Of a stretch of DNA of 8,465 bases, positions 1 through 5,782 are shown in pieces. The notes below the pieces were generated by a model that was not told the DNA's origin, made no database searches, and saw only the letters and a list, made by a program, of their open reading frames with translations. The stretch lies in NCBI GenBank assembly GCA_015490395.1, contig WFXX01000243.1, positions 1 to 8,465 on the forward strand. The letters are read 5' to 3'. The position numbers were made by a program, and so were the translations under genes. Within the stretch, counting starts at the first letter, position 1, and every line of letters starts with the position of its first letter. This DNA comes from Gammaproteobacteria bacterium. GTDB taxonomy: Bacteria > Pseudomonadota > Gammaproteobacteria > DRLM01.

Positions 1-27
1 GCAGCGTCAGATGTGTATAAGAGACAG
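1..27 (+). other. Nextera sequencing adapter (assembly artefact)
   Basis: Bases 1-27 match the 3' part of the Illumina Nextera read-1 transposase adapter. Bases 9-27 (AGATGTGTATAAGAGACAG) are the complete 19-bp hyperactive Tn5 mosaic end, preceded by GCAGCGTC as in the commercial oligonucleotide. This is untrimmed library sequence at a contig end, not a genomic transposon end: nothing else of Tn5 is present, and the sspB reading frame runs directly into it. Genomic sequence should be read from about base 28. Confidence 0.97.
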
Positions 28-355
28 TCCCCGGGCCCCCGCCGTCCTCGTCCAGGGAGAAGACCATCCCCTTGCCGGTCTCACGGGCGTAGATGGCCAG
101 CACCGCCCGCGGAGGGAAGCGCACCTCCATGGCCCGCCCAGCGAAGCGGGCGCTGAAGCGGATCTCCTCGTTGCCCAGATCCAGGCCCCGGACCGCCTCC
201 GGGCTGACGTTGAGCACGATCTGCCCGTTCTGCACGTAGGAGCGGGGGACCTCCACGCCCTCGACGTCCGCCGCCACCACCAGGTGGGGGGTGCAGCCGT
301 TGTCCACGATCCACTCATAGAGGGCCCGCAGCAGGTAAGGCCGGCTGGGGCTCAT
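28..355 (-). CDS. sspB: ClpXP protease specificity-enhancing factor SspB (3' end missing)
   Basis: SspB is a cytosolic dimeric adaptor. It binds the ssrA degradation tag that tmRNA adds to stalled-ribosome products and delivers the tagged protein to ClpX of ClpXP. About 109 residues are visible, opening MSPSRPYLLRALYEWIVDNG, then an LVVAADVEGVEVP stretch, a VQNGQIVLNVSPEAVRGLDLGNEEIRFSARFAG segment split over several strands, and AVLAIYARETGKGMVF. These are the hallmark segments of the SspB substrate-binding domain. Full-length proteins are about 150-165 residues, so the acidic flexible tail and the C-terminal ClpX-binding (XB) peptide lie beyond the contig end. Two in-frame starts exist: ATG at 355, which matches the usual family N-terminus, and ATG at 367 (MDVRMSP...). 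A G-rich run at about 368-373 could serve either, so the start is not settled. In most gammaproteobacteria sspA lies directly upstream; here a carbonic anhydrase gene and a terminator do. Confidence 0.93.
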
Positions 356-397
356 GCGCACGTCCATGGCCCCCAAGCCTACACGAAGGACAGGGCT

Positions 398-439
398 GGA
401 AAGAAGCGGCGCCCGCCCCCCGGGGAGGGGGCGGGCGCC
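398..439 (-). terminator. Rho-independent terminator after carbonic anhydrase gene
   Basis: A perfect 13-bp GC-only stem is formed by bases 408-420 and 427-439, with a six-base loop (421-426). Read on the minus strand it is followed by TTCTTTCC (405-398), a short U-rich tail. It lies 25 bases past the carbonic anhydrase stop codon and about 50 bases before the sspB start, so it should insulate sspB from the upstream gene. Confidence 0.85.
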
Positions 440-464
440 TGGAGTATGGCCTCCGCGGGGGGCC

Positions 465-1304
465 TCAGAAGGGGGTGAGGATCTTGCGGGCGTGCAGGGG
501 CTGCACGGGACGGTTGTTGGCCTCCATCACCTCCCGGAAGCGGCGGATCTGCTCCGCCGAAACCTCCACCGGCTCCCGCAGCACCAGCCAGCGCACCCCC
601 TCGGAGCAGGGCGGGGTGGTCAGCGAGCCGCTGTAGCGGAAGTAGCTGCGGTCCTCCGGCAGCAGGGCGTTGACGTCCAGGCTCACCTTCTCCGCCCGGG
701 CCTTGCCTCCGGCCTGCTCGGGCATGTGCTCCCACACCGCGGCCAGGGCTGGGTTCTCCTCGCCCTCCTTCAGGAAAACCCCCACCACTGCCAGGTGACC
801 ATCGGCGCTACGGTGCACCAGGTGCATCTCCAGCGGATAGTGCTTGCCCCCCACGGTGTGCTCGCTGGGGCCGTGGAAGTGGAACTGCAGCAGTCGGAAG
901 CTCTGGCCGTCCACCATGATGGCCCCGCCGCCCCGGTTGACCTGGATGGTGTGGCCGTTGTTGATCACCTCCAGGGGCTCGGCCCCGTAGTCGAAGGTGA
1001 TGGGCTGGAGGCGTGCCTCCACCACCGGCCCGATGTCGATGGGCGATTGGTTCTGGCCGATCTTGCAGAGGATGTACTCGTCCTTGAGATCGCCCCAGTG
1101 GGCCGGGCCGCCGGCGCCGGTGTAGCCCCAGTGGACGCCGCCGTGATGGCCCGGGGCCTTGCCCGCCATCTGGGCCTTCATGGCGGCCATGCCCTCGTGC
1201 TCCGGCTCCTCCTGGTGACCCTCGCTGGCGCCGGCCCCCCCTGCCAGGCCCAGGGCCCCCAGCAGGACCAGCACCCTCCATGCGCTCGCGGTTCTTGTCA
1301 TCAT
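465..1304 (-). CDS. Periplasmic alpha-class carbonic anhydrase
   Basis: This 279-residue precursor should catalyse reversible hydration of CO2 to bicarbonate in the periplasm. The start is ATG 1304, preceded at 7 nt by GGAGGGG (bases 1312-1318); an in-frame ATG at 1325 lacks this support. Residues 1-27 form a signal peptide (MMTRTASAWRVLVLLGALG...) with likely cleavage after AGA. A His/Glu/Met-rich linker follows (about 28-57). The catalytic domain starts near HWGY (58-61). It has the QSPIDI motif (86-91), Zn ligands His142 and His144 in QFHFHGPSEH and His161 in EMHLVH, a proton-shuttle-type His118 in NNGHT, a gatekeeper Glu159, and the Thr229-Thr230 pair in LTTPPC. Cys80 and Cys233 sit where bacterial alpha enzymes form a disulfide. 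The length is slightly above the usual 220-260 because of the linker. All catalytic residues are present, so it should be active. It is monocistronic, between a terminator and a long gene-free leader region. Confidence 0.96.
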   Translation of the reverse strand: MMTRTASAWRVLVLLGALGLAGGAGASEGHQEEPEHEGMAAMKAQMAGKAPGHHGGVHWGYTGAGGPAHWGDLKDEYILCKIGQNQSPIDIGPVVEARLQPITFDYGAEPLEVINNGHTIQVNRGGGAIMVDGQSFRLLQFHFHGPSEHTVGGKHYPLEMHLVHRSADGHLAVVGVFLKEGEENPALAAVWEHMPEQAGGKARAEKVSLDVNALLPEDRSYFRYSGSLTTPPCSEGVRWLVLREPVEVSAEQIRRFREVMEANNRPVQPLHARKILTPF

Positions 1305-1330
1305 GGTGGTTCCCCTCCGTTGCATCCACT

Positions 1331-1346
1331 CGCCCGCGCGCGGGCG
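1331..1346. repeat. Perfect 16-bp GC palindrome in carbonic anhydrase leader
   Basis: Bases 1331-1346 read the same on both strands (CGCCCGCG followed by CGCGGGCG). The palindrome lies 13 bases upstream of the carbonic anhydrase Shine-Dalgarno and just downstream of a candidate -10 box, so it would fall in the 5' untranslated RNA or at an operator position. Alternating C/G is common by chance in DNA this rich in GC, so function is only a possibility. Confidence 0.4.
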
Positions 1347-1357
1347 CGGGCCGCATC

Positions 1358-1363
1358 ATTATC
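1358..1363 (-). promoter_or_regulatory. Candidate -10 box for carbonic anhydrase gene
   Basis: On the minus strand this reads GATAAT, five of six matches to TATAAT and a rare AT-rich island here. Transcription would begin near 1351, giving a leader of about 47 nt that contains the 16-bp palindrome. No convincing -35 hexamer is seen at 16-18 bp, so the promoter may be weak or activator-dependent. This is inferred from base pattern only. Confidence 0.35.
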
Positions 1364-1995
1364 CGGGTTTGCGGGTACGGCGCCAGCCTCGGCCCATCAG
1401 GCAGCCGCCCCATGAGGCACCGACCCAGTCAAGGCGCGTGGCCGAGCCAGGGCAGCGAGCACACCCCGTAAAGCCCGCCAGCAGCAAGGATGCCAAGCTA
1501 CTCTCCGCCACGCGCAAGGCCTCGCTCACGCATAAACGAGGGGTCGCTCCACCAGGGGAGCCATCGCTGGGAGCCCATCCTGCAGCACCCGGCGGCCGCC
1601 TCCCGGCGAGCGCCCGCTGAGCCCTCCAGCGCTCCCAACAAGGCGACAGAGGATACCCCTCCGCTCGATGCAGTGCGGATAGCGACGCACCCGGGCTGGA
1701 GAGCACCGGATGTGATCTCAGACCGCCCATGGCCAATGAGCGCTCGAGCCTGCGAGCCACATCAGGGTGGAGCACTTGCGGGCAGGAGCCCTCGGCCAAG
1801 AGCTCGTGGCCATCTCCGCCACCCCGGCCCCCACCCCTTTGCTCCACTAGCGCGAGTCGGGCGAGGTGGCTGGGGCCAGGCCGATCGTGTGCAGCCGCTC
1901 CTCGCTGGCCTGCTTAAGGCCGTGGTCACCACCGCCTGCCTCCCGTCCTATCCGGGGAAGACCTCGGGAGCGGTCGGGACGGTCACCACCCAGGC
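1364..1995. other. Gene-free stretch of lower GC content
   Basis: About 630 bases between the carbonic anhydrase promoter region and the 3' end of djlA hold no gene I can support. Open frames exist on both strands (minus 1359-1847, plus 1490-2029), but their translations are Ser/Pro/Arg/Gly-rich, match no family I recognise, have no convincing Shine-Dalgarno and overlap one another. Three 60-base lines that I counted are about 65-68% GC, clearly below the neighbouring coding DNA. Visible structure is minor: a GCTCC/GGAGC hairpin (1546-1561), an exact 10-bp direct repeat GGTCACCACC (1924-1933 and 1981-1990), and a loose CTCCCG/CGGGAG inverted repeat (1940-1945 and 1965-1970) just past djlA. 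No tRNA, tmRNA, SRP or RNase P signature was found. It may be a decayed gene or a long regulatory spacer. Confidence 0.6.
1924..1990. repeat. Pair of 10-bp direct repeats GGTCACCACC
   Basis: GGTCACCACC occurs exactly at 1924-1933 and 1981-1990, 57 bases apart, just past the djlA stop codon. The first copy also sits in an odd palindrome, GTGGT-C-ACCAC (1922-1932). No gene lies between them and no mobile element is recognisable. It could be a duplication scar, a protein-binding pair or chance. Confidence 0.35.
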
Positions 1996-2781
1996 TCAGG
2001 CGCGGCCAGCACGGCGCAGGCGGGCGTAGGCGGCCTGCACCGCCTGGGCCTGCTCCAGGGCCCGGCGGGCCCCGATCCGGTCCAGGCCCCGGGCGGCCGC
2101 CTTGTCCGGATGGTAGCGGCTCATCAGCCTGCGGTAGGCCCGGCGCACGGCCTCTGGGCCGGCCCCGGGCTCCAGGCCCAGGGTACGATAGGCCTCCTCC
2201 AGCCCAGCCACTCCTGGACGCCCGCGGGGGCGGGCGCTAGCGGCGGCCTCACGTTCCAAGCGGGCCCGCTCGGCCTCGCTCAGCCCCAAGGCCTCGGCCA
2301 GCTGGTCCAGCAGGCGCCGCTGGGCCGGGTGTGGGGGACCATCGGCGAAGGCGCAGCCCGCCTGCAAGAAATAGTGCAGCGACAGTGCCTCCTCCCTGCC
2401 GCGGCAGGCCTCCCGCAGGGCCCGGGCGGCGGAGGCCGCCTCATAGGCCGGATCCCTCCCCTGGGCGAAGAGCCGTCGGGCCTCGGCCCGCAGCGGCCCC
2501 GGCACCCCCAGCCGCCGCAGGGCCTCCCGGGCCCAGGCCACCTCGGCCTCGGAGACCCACCCGTCGGCCTTGGCCATCCGACCCAGGGTGGCGAAGACCG
2601 TGCGGAAGAAGACCACCGAGGGCGGATCCCGGCGCAGCCGCACCACCCGCCCCCGCAGCCTTCGGTCCAGATCGTGGCCCAGGATGAGGCCAGCCAGGGC
2701 CCCTAGGGCACCGCCCAGGAGCAGGCCCGCGGCCCCGCCGACCAGTTTTCCCCAGCCCAGCCTGCCGCGCCAGGATCCCAT
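1996..2781 (-). CDS. djlA: Co-chaperone DjlA (TerB and J domains)
   Basis: DjlA is an inner-membrane J-domain protein that stimulates the DnaK ATPase from the cytosolic face of the membrane; in E. coli it is linked to envelope-stress and capsule (Rcs) signalling. The 261-residue product is close to the E. coli protein in length (about 270). Residues 12-35 are one Gly/Ala/Leu-rich membrane segment with GxxxG-like spacing (KLVGGAAGLLLGGALG...), the dimerising transmembrane helix typical of DjlA. A helical TerB-like domain follows (about 55-175; FATLGRMAKADGWVSEAEV is typical). A short Arg/Pro/Gly hinge leads to a C-terminal J domain (about 193-258) with an intact His-Pro-Asp at 224-226 (YHPDK) and the DjlA-type QAQAVQAAYARLR helix. 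The ATG at 2781 has no strong Shine-Dalgarno and lies very close to a candidate extended -10. The gene is monocistronic and divergent from the flavoprotein operon. Confidence 0.95.
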   Translation of the reverse strand: MGSWRGRLGWGKLVGGAAGLLLGGALGALAGLILGHDLDRRLRGRVVRLRRDPPSVVFFRTVFATLGRMAKADGWVSEAEVAWAREALRRLGVPGPLRAEARRLFAQGRDPAYEAASAARALREACRGREEALSLHYFLQAGCAFADGPPHPAQRRLLDQLAEALGLSEAERARLEREAAASARPRGRPGVAGLEEAYRTLGLEPGAGPEAVRRAYRRLMSRYHPDKAAARGLDRIGARRALEQAQAVQAAYARLRRAGRA

Positions 2782-2790
2782 GGCCGTGCG

Positions 2791-2799
2791 ATCATATCA
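2791..2799 (-). promoter_or_regulatory. Candidate extended -10 promoter for djlA
   Basis: On the minus strand this reads TGATATGAT: a TGn extension plus TATGAT, five of six matches to the -10 consensus. Extended -10 promoters can work without a good -35, and none is seen here. The start of transcription would be around 2784, only a few bases before the djlA ATG, predicting a nearly leaderless mRNA. This agrees with the missing Shine-Dalgarno. Confidence 0.5.
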
Positions 2800-2840
2800 G
2801 GGCAACCGGGGCAGCCGCCCCGGAGGGGCGACGATCCGGG

Positions 2841-3071
2841 ATGGGCAGCTGCGCGGCCGACGAGACCCACCGACGCTTCCTGGAGCAGGCCTTCGAGCGC
2901 CTGGGGCTGGCAGGCGACCTACGCCGCCTGCCCCTCGCCCCCTCCCGCGAGACCCGGATGAGCATCCCCATGAAGCTGCGCCGGGAGGGCCGGGAGAGAG
3001 TGCGCGTCTACACCGGCTTCGGGGTGCAGCACAAGCACGCCCGCGGGCCCTTCGAGTCCGGAGCACCGTGA
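2841..3071 (+). pseudogene. Truncated Glu/Leu/Phe/Val dehydrogenase, N-terminal fragment
   Basis: This 76-residue frame matches the start of the glutamate/leucine dehydrogenase family: an N-terminal helix (FLEQAFERLGL, about 13-23), then MSIPMKLRREG (40-50) and VRVYTGFGVQHKHARGP (54-70), equivalent to the family's VRVFTGYRVQHN.ARGP.KGG segment. It ends six residues later at TGA 3069-3071. The rest of the dimerisation domain, the catalytic lysine and the whole NAD(P)-binding domain are absent; intact enzymes are about 350-450 residues. The usual Lys-Gly-Gly after ARGP has become Glu-Ser-Gly. It therefore cannot be a dehydrogenase. GGAGGGG lies 12 nt before the ATG. The stop codon overlaps the first base of the next gene's AAGGAG, so its translation could be coupled to the flavoprotein. 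I see no continuation in another frame before that gene begins. It is most likely a deletion remnant, less likely a retained leader ORF or small domain protein. Confidence 0.75.
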
Positions 3072-3076
3072 AGGAG
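3071..3076 (+). promoter_or_regulatory. Shine-Dalgarno deciding flavoprotein start
   Basis: AAGGAG sits 9 nt before ATG 3086 and fixes that codon as the start, although the frame is open upstream to 2570. Its first base is the last base of the preceding fragment's TGA stop, an arrangement that favours translational coupling. Confidence 0.8.
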
Positions 3077-3085
3077 CAACGCCGC

Positions 3086-4183
3086 ATGCCTCAGCAGGGT
3101 CCGCCCGAGCTCACCGTCGCCGGGGCCGGCCCCGCCGGCCTGGCCGCGGCCATTCGGGCCGCCCGGGCCGGCTGGCGGGTGACCGTCTACGAGCGCCGGC
3201 CCGAGGTGGGGGCCCGCTTCCACGGCGACCTCCAGGGCCTGGAGAACTGGAGCACCGCGGGCGATGTGCTGGAGGAGCTACGCACCTGGGGCATCGAGCC
3301 GGCCTTCCGGCATCATCCCTTCCGCGAGGTGACGGTCTTCGATCCCGCGGGGCAGGCCCACCGCTGCCGGGGGCGGCGCCCTCTGTTCTACCTGGTGCGG
3401 CGGGGCCCGGAGCCGGAGAGCCTGGACCAGGCCCTGCGCCACCAGGCCGAGGCCCTGGGGGTGCGCCTGCACCTGGGCCGGCCCGCCCCACCGCCCGCGG
3501 GCTGGCGCATCCAGGCCCACGGCCCCCGGAGCGGGAACGTGATCGCCCTGGGCCTGGTCTTCGAGACCGAGGCCCCCGACGGCTGCTGGGCCGCCGCCTC
3601 GGACCGCCTGGCCCCCAAGGGCTACGCCTACCTCCTGGTGGCCGGGGGGCGGGGCACGGTGGCCGCCTGCCTCTTCGCCGACTTCCACCGCCGCCGGGAG
3701 TGCCTGGCGGCCACCCTGGCCTTCTTCCGGGAGCGCCTGGGCCTGGGCACCGCGCGCCTCCCCATGGAGCGGCCCCGCCCCTTCGGGGGGACGGGCCTCT
3801 TCGCCCCCGCCGACCGGGCGGCGGCCGGCCCCGTGCTGCGGGTGGGCGAGGCCGCCGGCTTCCAAGATGCCCTCTTCGGCTTCGGCATCCGCTACGCCAT
3901 GCGCTCGGCCGTGCTGGCGGTGGATGCCCTGCTCACCGGCGAGCCCGAGCGCTACGAGCGCGCCTGGCGCCGCGCCCTGGCCCGGCGCTTCCGGGCCGCG
4001 GTGGTCAACCGCTACTTCTACGAGCGGCTGGGAGATGGCGGCTACGGCGGCTTCCTGCGGGCCGTGGCCGCCGCCCCCGACGTGCGGCGCTGGCTGCGCC
4101 GCTACTACGGCCCCTCCCTCTGGAAGGACCTGGCCTATCCCCTGGTCCGCTCCCGGGTGCGCCTCTTGGCGCGGGGGCCCTAG
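3086..4183 (+). CDS. FAD-dependent oxidoreductase, geranylgeranyl reductase family
   Basis: This 365-residue flavoprotein belongs to the group of geranylgeranyl reductases and related FAD enzymes, which reduce double bonds of prenyl chains on lipids, quinones or chlorophyll. The N-terminus carries the FAD-binding dinucleotide fold with VAGAGPAGLAAA (Gly13, Gly15, Gly18) and the acidic end of strand 2 in VYERR (Glu36). GLENWST (51-57) and PKGYAY (177-182) lie where the family has its substrate-domain PxxYxW-type motif. The second FAD motif is VGEAAGFQDALFGFGIRYAM (253-272), equivalent to the family's GDAAG...GxGI..AM, with Glu256 in place of the usual Asp. The C-terminal part (about 285-365) is rich in Arg and aromatic residues. 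No signal peptide or clear membrane span is seen, so it is probably cytosolic or peripheral. The next gene starts 3 nt after its stop, so the two are co-transcribed. The substrate is unknown; a link to prenylquinones is inferred from the neighbour. Confidence 0.85.
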   Translation: MPQQGPPELTVAGAGPAGLAAAIRAARAGWRVTVYERRPEVGARFHGDLQGLENWSTAGDVLEELRTWGIEPAFRHHPFREVTVFDPAGQAHRCRGRRPLFYLVRRGPEPESLDQALRHQAEALGVRLHLGRPAPPPAGWRIQAHGPRSGNVIALGLVFETEAPDGCWAAASDRLAPKGYAYLLVAGGRGTVAACLFADFHRRRECLAATLAFFRERLGLGTARLPMERPRPFGGTGLFAPADRAAAGPVLRVGEAAGFQDALFGFGIRYAMRSAVLAVDALLTGEPERYERAWRRALARRFRAAVVNRYFYERLGDGGYGGFLRAVAAAPDVRRWLRRYYGPSLWKDLAYPLVRSRVRLLARGP

Positions 4184-4186
4184 GCG

Positions 4187-5782
4187 ATGGGGGCCCTGGC
4201 GCGCCTGGTGCGTATCCTCGGGGCCCTGACCGGCTACGGGCTCTGGTGGGCCCTGGTGCGGGCCGGCTGGCTGCGCCCCCGCCAGGGCCCTGGGGAGCGG
4301 CTGCGGGAGGTCCTCCAGGGCCTAGGCACCACCTTCGTCAAGCTGGGCCAGGCTCTGAGCCTCCGGGCCGATCTGCTGCCGCCGGACTACGTCCGCGCCC
4401 TGCAGGGCCTCCAGGACCGGGTGCCCCCCTTCCCCGGGGCGCTGGCCCGGGCCGAGGTGGAGGCCGCCCTGGGCCGCCCCGTGGAGGCCCTCTTCGAGCG
4501 CTTCGAGGACGAGCCCCTGGCGGCGGCCTCCATCGCCCAGGTGCACCGGGCCCGGCTGCGGGACGGACGCCGGGTGGTGGTCAAGGTGCGCCGTCCGGGC
4601 ATCGTGGCCCAGGTGCGGCGGGACATGCGCCTGCTGCTTTGGACGGTGCGCCTGGCCGCGGCCCTCTTCCCCGTGCTGGAGCGCTACCGGCTCCCGGCGG
4701 TGGTGCGGGAGATCGCCGCCGAGCTGCACAAGGAGCTGGACCTGCGCCGCGAGGCCCGCAACATGCGCCTCTTCGCCGAGGCCCTGCGGACCGTGCCCGG
4801 GATCCACGTCCCCCAGGTGATGGACGAGCTCTACGCCGAGTCGGTCATCGTCCAGGAGGAGAGCCTGGGGGTGCGCATCGACCACCCCTCGGTGCGCGGT
4901 CGGGGGCCGCGCCTGGTACGGGTGCTGCTGGACGCCTACCTGCACCAGATCCTGGTCCTGGGGGCCTTCCACGGCGACCCTCATCCCGGCAACCTCTACG
5001 TGCTCCCCGACGGGCGGCTCTGCCTGCACGACTTCGGCATCGTGGGCAGCCTAGACCCAGCCACCCGCAGCGCCCTGGCCGGCTACCTCCAGGCGCTGCT
5101 CTCCCGGGACAGCGCCTGGCTCCTGGACGCCTACCTGGAGCTGGGCGTGGTGGAGGGGAGCGTGGACCGCGTGGTGCTGCGCCAGCGGCTCCACGAGCTG
5201 CTGCAGGAGTATGCGGGCCTGCCCATGCGCGACTGGTCCCTGGCCGAGATCCTGGCGCGCACCGCCCGCATGGGCCTGCTGCACAACGTGCGCCTGCCCC
5301 ACCACCTGATGGTGCTGGCCCGGGCGGTGCTGCTGCTGGAGAACGACGCCCGCATCCTGGACCCCGCCTTCGACCCGGTGGGCTACCTGGTGACCCGGGG
5401 CCGGGAGGTGGCCGCCGCGGCCGTGCAGCGCGGGGCCGAGGAGGCTGCCCGCCGGCGCCTGCGCCACGAGGCGGCCCTGGCCCTCCACCAAGCCCCCGAG
5501 CAGCTGGCCGAGACCCTAGCCGCGGCCCGGCGTCGGGGCTGGCGGCTCCCGGTGGACCTCCGAGGCCTGGAACAGCTGGAGGACCACATCGACCGGGCCA
5601 GCAACCGGGTGGCCCTGGCCCTGGTGACCCTGGGCCTGTACATTGCCGCCTCCCTGCTCGCCGCCCTGGAGGGAGGCGCCCGCCTCCTGGGCCTGCCCCT
5701 GCCCGCCCTGCTCCTCTTCGCCCTGGCCCTATGGTTCACCCTGCGCCTGGTGCGGGGCATCGCCCGCTCCGGCCAGCTCTAG
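4187..5782 (+). CDS. AarF/ABC1/UbiB-family atypical kinase
   Basis: This 531-residue protein is a full-length member of the UbiB/COQ8/ABC1K family: membrane-bound kinase-like ATPases needed for ubiquinone synthesis or for handling prenyl lipids. The family KxGQ motif is FVKLGQALSLRADLLP (Lys52, Gln55). The Ala-rich nucleotide loop is AAASIAQVH (112-120), the ATP-binding Lys is in VVVKVRRPG (Lys133), and the ExD motif is ELDLRREA (Glu183, Asp185). The catalytic loop is HGDPHPGN (262-269) and the metal-binding DFG is at 282-284. Two hydrophobic helices (about 474-495 and 503-524) form the C-terminal membrane anchor usual in UbiB, which is about 546 residues in E. coli. The ATG lies 3 nt after the flavoprotein stop with no strong Shine-Dalgarno, so translation is probably coupled. 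True UbiB usually lies in a ubiE-ubiJ-ubiB cluster; that context is missing, so I do not assign ubiB. Confidence 0.93.
   Translation: MGALARLVRILGALTGYGLWWALVRAGWLRPRQGPGERLREVLQGLGTTFVKLGQALSLRADLLPPDYVRALQGLQDRVPPFPGALARAEVEAALGRPVEALFERFEDEPLAAASIAQVHRARLRDGRRVVVKVRRPGIVAQVRRDMRLLLWTVRLAAALFPVLERYRLPAVVREIAAELHKELDLRREARNMRLFAEALRTVPGIHVPQVMDELYAESVIVQEESLGVRIDHPSVRGRGPRLVRVLLDAYLHQILVLGAFHGDPHPGNLYVLPDGRLCLHDFGIVGSLDPATRSALAGYLQALLSRDSAWLLDAYLELGVVEGSVDRVVLRQRLHELLQEYAGLPMRDWSLAEILARTARMGLLHNVRLPHHLMVLARAVLLLENDARILDPAFDPVGYLVTRGREVAAAAVQRGAEEAARRRLRHEAALALHQAPEQLAETLAAARRRGWRLPVDLRGLEQLEDHIDRASNRVALALVTLGLYIAASLLAALEGGARLLGLPLPALLLFALALWFTLRLVRGIARSGQL

Noticed and set aside
9..27. Tn5 mosaic end as evidence of a natural transposon
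   Set aside because: It is directly joined to adapter-specific bases, is at the very contig end, and no transposase or second end is present.
354..1415. 353-residue plus-strand frame opposite the carbonic anhydrase gene
   Set aside because: The minus-strand frame holds a complete alpha carbonic anhydrase with all zinc ligands; the plus-strand translation is featureless.
1359..1847. 162-residue minus-strand frame in the gene-free stretch
   Set aside because: There is no recognisable family, no convincing ribosome site, and it overlaps the candidate carbonic anhydrase promoter. Its composition looks random for GC-rich DNA.
1490..2029. 179-residue plus-strand frame in the gene-free stretch
   Set aside because: It is Pro/Arg/Ser/Ala-rich without motifs, overlaps the end of djlA and has no good Shine-Dalgarno.
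2570..3085. Upstream extension of the flavoprotein frame to ATG 2570
   Set aside because: It would run antisense through djlA and across the dehydrogenase fragment with low-complexity sequence. ATG 3086 has a well-placed AAGGAG and begins right at the FAD-binding fold.
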